Shown one piece after another: positions 33,027-43,955 of a stretch of 64,000 nucleotides of DNA (position 1 is its first letter; every line of letters starts with the position of its first letter). The DNA comes from Cheiracanthium punctorium. Its lineage: Eukaryota; Arthropoda; Arachnida; Araneae; Cheiracanthiidae. A program made the position numbers and the translations under genes. The notes beneath the pieces were generated by a model. The model worked only from the letters and a program-made list of their open reading frames with translations, was not told where the DNA came from and ran no database searches. The DNA is taken from positions 992,001 through 1,056,000 of the forward strand of contig JAWZYV010014451.1 in NCBI GenBank assembly GCA_038373885.1. Reading direction: 5' to 3'.

Positions 33027-33275
33027 GCGCCACTGAGGTGGCGTAGGGGCTAACGAACCATTCTATCACAGCTTGGCTCCGGGTTCGATTCCCAGCTTGG
33101 GCTGAGATGTTTACTCGTCCGACCCTCCATAGGGGGTATTGTTGTCCGCCCATCCGCCCACTGGGTACCTCACTAGGTAGTAAAACTGGTACACTGGGTA
33201 GTAAAATGGCCTGTATTCGGGCCTTAGTAGCGGCAAAATGCTTGATGAGCAAGTGTCCGCCCATTGGAAAAAAAA
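33027..33275 (+). repeat. tRNA-derived SINE (family B), copy 1
   Basis: The head has an A-box-like TGGCGTAGGGG (33039-33049) and a perfect B box, GGTTCGATTCC (33082-33092), 33 bases further on, as in a tRNA gene. The body (AGGGGGTA, CCCACTGGGTACC, AAAATGGCC, AATGCTTGATGAGCAAGTG) matches 57605-57817. A short A run follows. It is not a functional tRNA: the body continues about 180 bp past the tRNA-like part and no acceptor stem closes. Confidence 0.85.
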
Positions 33276-33409
33276 GTTCCCAGTATGAAAAATTGATAAT
33301 TTACTCATAAAATTGTTTATAAATAAATTTATATAATGCATTTTTACAGCATTACTTTGTGGTGAAAAAAAAGAAACATAAAACCTAATTTTATAAATAT
33401 ATATATATA

Positions 33410-34012
33410 CAAAGGGCATTCCATAAAAACTGAGAGTAAAATCATAAAAAATCAATAAATATATTTACAGCAAGAAATACATCATTCTTTTTCAAAATAC
33501 CTTCCATCAGATTATATGCAACGGTTCTATCGTTCAAACCACTTTTCAGAACAAGTAGAGAAGCCCTTTTCTGAAAGCTACTTCAAAGAACCCTCCACTG
33601 CTGAAATAACTTCAGAATCTGTGTTAAATTTTCTGCCACGGAGCTTCTCCTTCAACGTCAAAAACAGCCAGAAATCGCATGGTGCGATATCTGGACTGTA
33701 AGGGAGATGTGGCATGATTGTAATATATCATTTACTAAAATATCGCTGAGCAGAAGTAGCGACATGCGGGCGAACATTATCGTGATGTAAAGTCCAATTC
33801 CCTACCAGTTCATCGCCATTTCTGTAGGGCAAATAAAACAGTTCTTTAGACAAGCACGGAACTAGGAAACTAAAATCGTCTGCTTCGTTTAGAATTTTGT
33901 ATAAAAGTACGGTTAACAGGTTGAAAAAATCGCCTGCACTTCTATTTTTTTAGTTTCGCGGTGTTGCCACTACGTAAAAAAATAACTCGTAGTTTTTATG
34001 GAATGCCCTTTG
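33410..34012 (-). mobile_element. Mariner deletion derivative
   Basis: The ends are CAAAGGGCATTCCATAAAAA and its exact complement, each next to TA (33408-33409 and 34013-34014). The 603-bp interior encodes, on the minus strand, only the C-terminal part of a mariner transposase. The first catalytic Asp region has been deleted. Confidence 0.88.
33500..33930 (-). pseudogene. Mariner transposase C-terminal remnant
   Basis: Conceptual translation gives LHHDNVRPHVA (second catalytic Asp), YSPDIAPCDFWLF (third Asp of a DD34D transposase), LKEKLRGRKF and a C-terminal SEKWFER. Only 29 residues, one of them a stop, separate the second and third Asp instead of 34, and stops follow in the tail. Upstream, sequence resembling EADDF...LPYRNGDELVGNW joins the HHDN motif, showing an internal deletion. 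Confidence 0.8.
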
Positions 34013-34019
34013 TATATGC

Positions 34020-37000
34020 ATTATATTAGGTTTTATGTCTTTTTTTTACTATTTTGTCGTCATTTTTTGACTTTTGATAAATATATACAGTACGGTTTCC
34101 TAATTTAGTGTATATCAAACGTAGAAAACAAAATTGACCATCATAAATAGTTTTGCCCAAAATATGATTAAAGATATTAGCCTTACGAGCAAACAACAAT
34201 GATGATATATTAAAGCTGCTAAATAACTGCATAAAACAAAATTTCAATCAAATTCAGGAGGGATTTTTTAAAAGTTTTAATGCTTAAGATACTGGGGTTT
34301 TCTCGGCTTATGTGTTGCTTTGCAGCAAATTGTTTTAAAGCATCATATTGTAATGAAAATATACAGAAGCATCTGCTCCGGAAACCATTTACGTCCTGCA
34401 ATTTAATCTGCATAAATCTTAAGGCCTCCATAATTTTAAAGACCAGCGTAAAAGAAAGTAAAGTTCCGCAACTCTAAGTTCTCGTTACACCTTACAGGTT
34501 TCAGCAAAATTGTTTAATATATTCATGCGAGACCACACAAACTATCACACATTATCCTAGTAAATTTAGTCCTTAACCGAAACCCATTTATGAAAAGAGA
34601 ACATACCTAGCGCAAGGTAATTAAACTTACTGTCATTCTGATAAGTTCTAGAGCTGCTTTATCATACTCTTGCTGTTTAATGGCCTTTAGCTGATGGAAA
34701 AATAATTAGTTTGCGTCTGAAATATTGATTCAGAAAGTAACATAATAATGCCGCTAAATAGAAGCACTCGGTAATGTTGGATACGGGTATTTTTAGGCTA
34801 GGATACAATATCAGGCCATCAAAATCAGGGATCAAAATCACGTTCTAGAAAAGCTCTGAAACAATGTTCATTTATAATTCATGGAATTGATATTTGGTAT
34901 TATGTTAAAACTAATACTGCTAAATAAAGTCCGTTCGTGATATTTATATCCTGAATACATTTATGTCACGTACGATATTTTTGGTTTATGATATTCGTAC
35001 GCAGGATGTGATTGGAAATTTGGTGGATGTTGATTTCAGCTGTTCTAAGAGAATAAAGTGGTGTCATTTCCAGATTCATTTTTAGACATGCGCACTTCAT
35101 CTCCAAGACCTGTTTTTGCATGTTCTCATACGGTCAAGGACCAACAAGTTGTATGAAAAATTAACCTTCCACCCTTTATGACTTATCCTCTTTAATACTT
35201 ATACAGCGATAATAAATGTTAAATTCTTCGATCAATTTTCAGTAACAAAATGTACATAATCTGCTATATAAGTGATATCGAAAAATTATCTTATTATGAA
35301 TAATGTGTTTTCCGTATTTCATGTCATTATGACTCATAGAACTCCCTATAGATTATCTTCAGTTTGGGAACTTGAATGTCGTGAACTCTTAGTCTGAAAG
35401 TTTTTTTTTATTTTCCTTTCTGTAGTTTCATCTGAGATGCTCGGAAAATCATGATAGCAGTAGATAATGTTACATTGTCCAAGAAGTATGTTATCATGAA
35501 AGATAAATGTCCATGAATTAAAAGTCATGCTTTTTTTATACATCTTGATAGTCGGGGAAAGATTTTCACATCGCTACAACTACATAAATTCTTTGAAAAT
35601 AAAATCATACAATCACGCATTTCTAATCTAACCCCATTTCGACTACAAATAAACGTATCAATGTATCATAAGATAATTAGCCTCAAGTAAGACAAAATTA
35701 TCTTTATCTCTTCCTCTTGATTAATTTGTGAAACTAATGAAAGAAAATGAAACCACTGAATTTCTTTGATTAGACAACATATCGATCTGATTGTTTATCA
35801 TGGCTCGTTAGGGTATATTACATGTTATTTTTATTTCACTTAATGCAACTAATTGAGTCTTCTATGTTCCTTAAAAGGAATGTTATCTATAACAGTCATA
35901 ATTATCTTCAGTTCAAGAATTTCATAAAGTATCATTACTGTAATATGTCAATATTTTTGTACTTCACATTTAAAGACAATAACGTCTGCCTTTGTTTTGG
36001 TTTTGCCTTAATTATAATTTTCCTCGAGTATTTTGTTATTCTTTATTGTGTGTCGCCGTAATCACTTCTGCAATATATTTGCAAAAGAAAGTTTTATTTC
36101 ATTTATTACCTTATACGTAGAAGTTTATTTTTTAAACCAACTTTACAGAAAATATAATTGCTTTTAAACAAAAATGATAGAAATATAAATGCATCGAAAG
36201 GAGTACACGCATTAAAATTTATTTCGAAATACATTATAATAAACTACATTTAGAAGCTTAAAAATCATATTATTTTTGATCAAGTAATGCTATTTTCATT
36301 CACATAATAAAAAAGGAATATATGTTAGTTCTTCGTCTAAAACACATTTTAATTTATATTATATAATATATTATATAATAAATAATATAATTATTCTAAA
36401 ATGTAATCTACACGAAAAATATCTAAGCAGAGTCATTATTTTTTAGTACCAAATAGTCAAAATATAAAATCAGCTGACGACATACTACGAGATTTTAGAC
36501 TAAAATCTAGTCTCAAAACTTATTTTCGTTACTCGACCTTATATGACATAAAACATATTCCTTTTTACATTATTATATGGGGACTTCGTTTCATAGTGGA
36601 AATTTAATTTACAATTATGCATAAAAAAATTGCAAAGTTTGACATTTTCAAGCGTGAAACCCTAGTTTTAGAGATATTTAAAGCCTAGGAAAATAGATTA
36701 TTGCACGAATTCATACTTACGATAATTTTTTAAAGACTGCATATCGTACGTAGTAAAAACACATTTCTGAGAGTTGCAAACCAAACACACATAATTAATT
36801 ACTTTTCTGCCAGCGATATACCATTTGATTCTAACTAAAAAGCTACAAAATTCATTTTTTAGCGCTTCTTTCTTGAATTCAGTTACATTTCAAGAATGCA
36901 AAGCAAATAAATTTATCCATTAAAACTCCTTGGTAATTTTTTTAATTTTGCAATTTAAAAAATATAATGTACCATGGTAGTATTTTAATTCATTTCGAGA

Positions 37001-37095
37001 AATTAGAAGAACACCGCAAGAATAATTATCCTGCTTTAGCCATTAAAAGTTTTATCTGTGAAATGTACCTGCATTTAGATCAGGCCTAGGGTGCT
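34020..37095. other. AT-rich non-coding DNA
   Basis: About 3 kb without a recognisable gene. A 40-bp AT-only near-palindrome (TATATTATATAATATATTA-like) is centred near 36370. The open frames (up to 79 codons) are hydrophobic low-complexity translations. Confidence 0.5.
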
Positions 37096-37098
37096 CTA

Positions 37099-37484
37099 CA
37101 CTGTAATAAATACCTGAAATTTTACCAAGCATATTTCTGTAAAATAATGAAGCACTGTGTGCTGTAAATCCACTCAAAAATGACGTAATGACATTGATAA
37201 GCCAATCACGAAGAACCTATGGCAATGATTGTATGGCAACTGGCACAGTCTACATCACAACGTGTTGGCGTTACGTTTACCCACACGTTGTGCTGTAAAA
37301 TAATACAGCACTGTGTGTTGTAAATCGACTCACAAAATGACGTAATGTATGTTGATAAGCCAATCTCGAAGAACACTGTATAGCAAATTGGCACAGTCTA
37401 CAGCACAACGTATGGATAAACGTAACGCCAACGTGTTGGCGTTCAGTTTACCCACACGTTGTGCTGTAATCACTTTTTTTAGTG
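37099..37484. mobile_element. TA-flanked element with an internal 156-bp duplication
   Basis: It starts CACTGTAATAAA after TA and ends AAAAAAAGTG before TA, but the terminal match is only 4-5 bases. The interior has two direct copies of a unit beginning CTGTAAAATAATG at 37137 and CTGTAAAATAATA at 37293. Each contains ATGACGTAATG, GATAAGCCAATC and TTTACCCACACGTTGTGCTG. AACGCCAAC and GTTGGCGTT form a 9-bp hairpin near 37424-37443. Possibly a MITE that duplicated internally. Confidence 0.55.
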
Positions 37485-37489
37485 TATTA

Positions 37490-38350
37490 AACAGGGATGT
37501 TCGTACTTGACAGGACATGTCTTGTTATCACCTTGATTAACACTTTTTTTTAAAGTATATGCATCCGATTTCTGCTTCAAGACACAAAAAATGATTAACG
37601 AAGATTCTCTATGTAAAATATACTTTAAAGTAAAGTATTAAATGTATTAAAATTATTAAGTAACAATATGCATGTTTCAGAAATCTGAAAATTCCCCCTT
37701 TCATCATAAGCGGAATACTAGCAAATGTACAGAAAAGCATGAAAGCAAAGTCATAAAACGAGAAATAGAATATGAAATTCAATAGGAAAAAACAGGAACA
37801 AAGAAGAATGAATAAAAAAAACTGTTTTGTTTAAATTTTTATTTGCACGACTGTTTTGTTTTTATGTTTTGCCATAGGCGAGTGATTGTTTCACAAATAA
37901 AGGATATATAATATTGATATACATATAGACATATAATTAATATTATCATCATAATTTACCATCAAATTTGCCATTATAAATATTTTTGTATAGCATATGT
38001 TTAAAAATATTAGTCATATATAACAATCAGCAATAATGACATACTAAAACTGCTAAATAACTACATAATAGAAATTTAAATTCAAAATCTGGAGGTAATT
38101 TTTCGTTAAGTTATAATATTTAATATATTGTTTGTTTTTCTGCTTGTTTGAATATTATAATGGGGAAAAATTAAGCTTATCTAATAATATAATGTGGAAA
38201 TTCTACCAATAAAAGAAAACTCAGAAAAAGAAACAGAAACAAGAATTAATCAGAAATAGAGACTACTTTTAATATTTTGTATTTGCATTCGCATGTCTTG
38301 CTGTCAAGTTTGGTGGAAAGGCCGTGATTGTTTCACACCTGAAGACTTGC
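37490..38350. other. AT-rich non-coding DNA
   Basis: Nothing recognisable. Confidence 0.45.
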
Positions 38351-38351
38351 A

Positions 38352-39052
38352 TACTATAAAATCACTTATTTTCGCGATTTTCGCAAGACCATCGTAATCG
38401 CGAAAATTAAATCCTCGCGAAATACAATATTTTTTGCTTCAAATAATAATTTAAAAAATCCTTAAATTTTTCACTTGAACAGCTACAAACTCTTTCTTGA
38501 CAAATTTCTTTCTTACAACTTGACTTCCCTTGCTACAATTATTTCTCGAATACTGTACAACTATTTCTTGAATATAAAAACAATAAAACAATTAATAGAA
38601 TTCAGTTCATTCATTTACAACAAATATGGGCAATTTCCAGCCGGTGTTCCGGATGTGGCCCGTTTGGGTTCTTGATCCGGCCAGCGGAACCTATCAAAAC
38701 CCCACATGGAAACCCATATATAACACTATACACAAAATCCAATGTAAATCCCAATTATATGGCCCGCGACTTTTCTAATATCCTAAAGTTTGGACCCCAA
38801 CTTTCCAAATGATGCCCATTCCTGGCTTATAATTTATACCAGCGTCTTTGAAGCCATTCAAATGGGGATGGGGGGGGGGGGCGTACTTTTCGGACAAAGG
38901 AACGAAAAGGGGTTCTATATTTAGGTACTTTTGGGGATTTTCAACTTTCATTTGGATTCATATAAAGTTCTCGAAATTTCCAGTTAGCGAAATCACCGAT
39001 ATCTTCATTCTCGCGAAAATTGCGGCTCGCGAAAATGAATGATTTAACAGTA
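38352..39052. mobile_element. Non-autonomous TIR element (TTTTCGCGA ends)
   Basis: The left end TACTATAAAATCACTTATTT plus TCGCGA pairs with the right end, which reverse-complemented reads TACTGTTAAATCATTCATTT plus TCGCGA (about 22 of 27 matching). Several more TTTTCGCGA motifs lie just inside both ends. The interior (about 700 bp) is non-coding and includes a 12-base G run near 38870. The superfamily is not certain; elements with such TAAATCATT..TTTTCGCG ends are common in invertebrate genomes (recognised from memory). Confidence 0.65.
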
Positions 39053-40780
39053 TATCAAAGTCTTTGTTGAGTTTATTTTACATTTGTTAGATACAGAGTT
39101 ATTTTATTTACTTTTAATAAACATCTAGTTTATATTTTATTTTTAGATAATTCAATTATTTTTATATTATAAAAATGTAAGTCAGTGCGAATACTCTCAT
39201 GAAATAAAAAATAAAATAATGAAAGATAAAAAGGTTTATAGCTGAAACGATAATAAATCTCTATATACTATGAAGACGAATTCTGTGGATGTTTATAATA
39301 ACAAATTATGGTACTTGTAGACCTTCAGACGAAGTATTTCCATTCTTATTTATTTTTGAATCATTGATGATAAGCTTGCCTAGTAATGCTCAAAAGAAAA
39401 GCCGGAATGGAAATACTAAGTTTTAGTAACCCATCATATAGTTAAACAGGTAAGATATCAACTGTAAGCTTAGCCTTTCATGAGTTAAGGAAATAGAAGC
39501 ATAAATTAATGAAACTTTGCTACAGTTTTCACTTGTTGATCTTTGAAAAAAACAAAGAACATATTTATTGTGTGTTCAAAGCTATAGGTTAGAGAAACAC
39601 AATAATGCATAAGACGATCATGAAATCAATGCAATAATTTTTTCCTTAAATAAATTCAGTGATAAGTTAAGCTTTATTTGAAGACTGAGTATATATTCCA
39701 CTTAGATGAAAATATTAAATACTCACAGCACTTAAGTGTCTGAAATAAAATTGTAAATATTCAAATAATCTTATGTTAACTACTTAAATTACTTTTCAAA
39801 ACTTTATTAAAGCAAAGAGTTTTTCCCCTACTATTTTTAACAGACTAATGTAGATTTCAGGTATATTCTTCATTTTTCACTATCGATTTGTCATGTTGAA
39901 AAAAGAACATTTAGTAAAACTTTGAATTATTAAGTTTTTTATTAGAAGCTTTAATTATTAAACCAATGAAATTGGGAGATTTAGATATTTTTAAAAAATG
40001 AGTTCTTGCCCAGAGAAATTTGAGTTTTTGTTATGTTGGGGCACTGTGAGGTAGTTAGATAGATTATGTTGGGGCACTGTGAGGTAGTGCTTTAGGAATC
40101 TATCTATATGTCATAAATTGCGCAGTATATGATATATACATATTTTTCTCAGATCTAATGAAACATCAGGTATAAATCAATCATAGTGGATGTTAATATA
40201 TTGAAAACTTCAATAATGCAGATAATAGAATTTTTTTTTAGTTATTCGTCTTTATTATATAGGGTCATATGGGGGAATTATGAGTCAAAAACAACAACAT
40301 CTTACTATTTTCTAAAGTATGAAAGATAAAATGATTTAATATGGCACGAAGTAAGCTTAAGTAAGTAAATTTTTTTTTCAAATAATCATTTTCCTATACC
40401 TCCACTCCTGTATCACTAAACAATTACAGATTAGCTCGTTTTGCATTTGGGGGACTGTCTGTATCTCCCATATAAAGTATAATATAATTTTACAGTAAAG
40501 TATAATAGTTATTGTGAATACTAATATCATTTATACATTAATAAATTTAAAAAATAGACCTAAAATATCAAAAAACATCACTCAACGAGAATTAATCATT
40601 CACCAGTAAACTGGGGTATAAATTGGCATACTTTAAAATTAATTTTAAAATAATGAAGAAAAAGAATATGGACGTTTGAATAGCTTAGGAGATCTGCAAG
40701 TGAAAAACAGCAACAGCAAAATTATTTCATCAAAAATGTTTCACTGATATGAATCTTTAAAAAAATCATGATTTTCAGGA
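39053..40780. other. AT-rich non-coding DNA
   Basis: No gene recognised. GTTGGGGCACTGTGAGGTAG occurs twice about 34 bp apart near 40035-40088 (short tandem duplication). Confidence 0.5.
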
Positions 40781-41005
40781 AGAATTTTTTACTTCCTTGT
40801 ACGTACTATAAGGAAGTAATGTGATCCCGAAAAATTTTGGGGGCCAAATTTCGACATAAAAACCGATTTTGACTACCTCTAAATTTAATTTAAAAACTTT
40901 TTTCGATGCATCTCATCGTAGGCTAGCATGCACGATCATATTAACGCGTCTGCAACTCATTTTGACCAGTGGCGAGTCTACTGTGGCCAGTTTTTCCATG
41001 CCGTC

Positions 41006-41030
41006 TGTACGTACGTACGTACGTATGTAT
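41006..41030. repeat. (ACGT)n/(ATGT)n microsatellite
   Basis: TACGTACGTACGTACGTATG tract located just ahead of the first 172-bp unit. An internal microsatellite before the tandem unit is a usual trait of HINE elements. Confidence 0.9.
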
Positions 41031-41032
41031 GT

Positions 41033-41560
41033 AACTCGCATATCTCAAAAACTATTGGTCGTAGAATGTTGAGATTTGATATTTAGGATTGTTCTATGAT
41101 CTAGTTGTGCACCTCCCTTTTGGTGGCAATCGAATGGATAGTTTATGTACAGGACCGCCCAAAAGATTCGAAATACATTACGCTCTATGGGCCGAAATTC
41201 ATTAAACTCGCCTAACTCAAAAGCTATTGGGCGTAGAATGTCGAAACTTCATAGTTTGGATAGTTGTAACATCTAGTTGTGCACCTCCCCTTTTGGTTCC
41301 ATTCGACTGGATAGTTTATCTACAGGACTGCCCAAAACATTCGAAATACATTACACTCAATGGGCCGAAATTCATTAAACTCGCATATCTCAAAAACTGT
41401 TAGGCGTTGATTGTTGAAACTTTATATTTAGGATTGTTGTAACATCTAGTTGTGCACCTCCCCTTTCGGTTCCATTCGACTGAATAGTTTATCTACAGGA
41501 CCGCCCATAAGATTCGAAATACATTACGCTCTATGGGCCGAAATTCATCAAAGCGTTTTT
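41033..41560 (+). repeat. About 172-bp tandem repeat, three units
   Basis: Units begin AACTCGC(A/C)TA at 41033, 41206 and 41378. Each contains CTCAAAAACTATTGG-like, ATCTAGTTGTGCACCTCCC, CATTCGACTGGATAG and GAAATACATTACGCTCTATG blocks. Weaker units continue at about 41863 and 42312, and the last block also occurs at about 15480 inside the Helitron. Confidence 0.88.
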
Positions 41561-42055
41561 TAGAGGTATTTGGCTATTCAAACGACTCAGAAGTGATATA
41601 TGCTGTAAAGAGTTAGAAAATGAATTTCTCCATTAAAAAAACTGTCTTTATCATTTATAGCTCTGCTACAGGAACACTCAAAAGATTTCCAATACATTAC
41701 GGTCAATAGCAATTTTAGGGGCATTCATCCATTTCAAGCATAATACCGTCCTACCATATAAGTTAGGTAATGGTCCGACCACGGTCACGTGCCTCCCTCA
41801 AGAACTATGCCAAAAGTCGCAAAGCTTGGCGACTTTTAGTGTACGTGTGTGCATATTTAACTCTCAAATCTCAAAAACTATTATGAAATTTCATATATAA
41901 GAATGTTGTAACAACTAGTTGTGCATCTCGATTTTTGGTTCCAATCTACTGGAGAGTTTATTTACAGGACCACCGGAAAGAATTTCAGTACCTTAATGTC
42001 TATGGACATCTTCATTATAATACAACTGTAGACAGTCATTGTTTGGTACATACCC

Positions 42056-42300
42056 AAAATCTCGCCGTCTGTCCTCGACCTTGGCGAGTTTTGGCGAAAT
42101 ATCGCCGAATTTGGCGATAGTCAGTCATTTGGTCCATGCCCAAAGTATCGCCATTTGTCATCGTTCTTGGCGAGTTTTGGCGAAATATCGCCAAATTTGG
42201 CGATAATCTGTCATTGTTTGGTTTATGCTTAAAATCTCGCCAAATGTCGTCGACATTGACGAGTTTCGCCGAAATATCGCCAAATTTGGCGCCAAAAATT
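42056..42300 (+). repeat. About 87-bp tandem repeat with TTGGCGA motifs, three units
   Basis: Units begin with AAAATCTCGCC or AAAGTATCGCC at about 42056, 42142 and 42231. Each carries CTTGGCGAGTTTTGGCGAAA, then ATCGCCAAATTTGGCG. The short inverted motifs TTGGCGA/TCGCCAA repeat many times, so single-stranded DNA or RNA would fold readily. A diverged fourth unit lies near 42519. Confidence 0.88.
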
Positions 42301-42769
42301 ATTTCCTATTTTGTATAACTCTAAAACTTTAACCCGTAGATTTTTTAACTTTGTATTTAGAATATTGTAATATCTAACTGTTTTCAATATCTTTTTTGAC
42401 AGCAATCGACTGAGAATTTATTTACATGGTGAGCCAAATGACTTTAAATACATTGAGGTGTATAGATGCATTCAATTCATTGAAAGTCTCTGGTCAATGA
42501 CTACTTTGGCTATCCCCAAAATCTCGCTGACTATCTCAAGTTTGTCGGCTTTTGGTGAAATATCGCCAAATAAAGTGTCAGAAGGAAATCTTTCAAATTG
42601 AACTCAGCTTGGCGATATCGAAATATTTGGCTAGAAATCGCTAAACCTTACTATTATTGATATTTTATCTCTTTCAAACAAATAAATTTAGAGGAAGTGC
42701 GTCGAAAATATTTTTGATCTAATGGTCGTGCAAGGAAGTCATGTGTTGGACACATCAGATTTTTTTTCA

Positions 42770-43924
42770 ATATTTTTGTAGTAGTGTAAAAAGTATTTTT
42801 CTCCTATTATTTGTTTTATAGTTGCTTTGTTTTTGAACTTTATATAAAAAATAGAATGTTTAAGCATGAGTTGGCATAATTTAGCTGTTTTATTAAAAAA
42901 TAATTAATGCTATAAAGTGTGGCCATTATTGCCCAGGAAACAGAGTGACCCGTAATTCCCCCATATGACGATATATTTTTGGCTGATATTTTTATTTTTA
43001 ATTTTGGGTGATAATTTTTTTTGTAACTATCTTTTATTTCTTAAAACAATCTTTTCTAACATCGCAAATAATAACATTAATAGTTAATATACATTTTTGT
43101 AAATGATTTTCAACTGCTATAATGATGCTACATAGTTCCAGGAAGCCTTTTTTATAATCGCTATGTCACACCGATCCTCACTTGAGTATGGTAGGTGGCG
43201 GCAAAGGTCCGCAATTTTGAATTATAACTCATCTCTGAAAAATTGCAACAATTTATGAACGTAAACTTTTTATTAGAACATACCTTAGGCCTTTACCTGT
43301 CATCTTAAATGATCACTTTTATCTAAAATATAATACATAAAAACTTTACTGATTGAAATAAGCATTTTGCATACATATAAATATTTTTGTTTCAAATTCT
43401 CCATTTCATTAATTTGTATTTATTTCATTTAATATATAATAATATTTATCATATTTTACTAAATATTATAATTTCTTTTAATTATTCAATTTGTCTATGA
43501 TAATGCTTAGGGCCATTATATAAATATGTAATTATGTATGCAGAGCCGGAAAATAAAGGTGACTTATTAAAAGGGTAATAACATAGACAGTTAACTTCTG
43601 AAAAAAAAAAAAACTTTTTTTTTGTGGAAATGCGGTTTTGGAAAATGATCACGCTTTTAGTTCAGAATTCTCCGAGGTTTTTAGTCGTTTACAGGAAAGC
43701 GAGCGGTTAAAACTGAAGAGCCTATAATAGTAACAAAGTTTTACTTTAACAGAAACAGTCGGGGAAATCTTGCAAAATTTAGCTATAAACCCGGATACTC
43801 TTGAAGTGGGAAATAGAAAATTATCTGAAGTCTTCGCTAATAAATAATTCTTAATTTGTCAACAGCCTGGACAAAAAGAAAAACTCAAGGTGCGCAAATT
43901 TTGGCGAATGCGGTAGCGTTCCTT

Positions 43925-43955
<31 letters not shown>

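Larger units (their letters stand above)
40784..42768 (+). mobile_element. Helentron-like non-autonomous element (HINE type)
   Basis: The left end is a T run followed by ACTTCCTTGTACG (40791-40803). The right end has CGTGCAAGGAAGT (42727-42739), its inverse with one mismatch, then a perfect hairpin ATGTGT-TGG-ACACAT (42741-42755), then a T run. Inverted repeat, then hairpin, then T run at the right, and T run plus inverted repeat at the left, is the same plan as the two Helentron copies in this window. The approximately 1.98-kb interior is non-coding and built of two tandem repeat families. No transposase domain remains. Confidence 0.68.

Noticed and set aside
33082..33092. Perfect polymerase III B box suggesting a tRNA gene
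   Set aside because: The upstream part has no acceptor stem that pairs with the sequence after the B box, and the unit continues about 180 bp as a repeat also found at 57605-57817. It is a SINE head, not a tRNA gene.
32983..33455. Minus-strand frames of 93 and 114 codons
   Set aside because: They are translations of the family B SINE and flanking AT-rich sequence; such SINE-derived frames are common and not genes.
41033..42300. Regularly spaced repeats that could be mistaken for a CRISPR array
   Set aside because: Units are adjacent without unique spacers and lie inside a eukaryotic transposon-like element.
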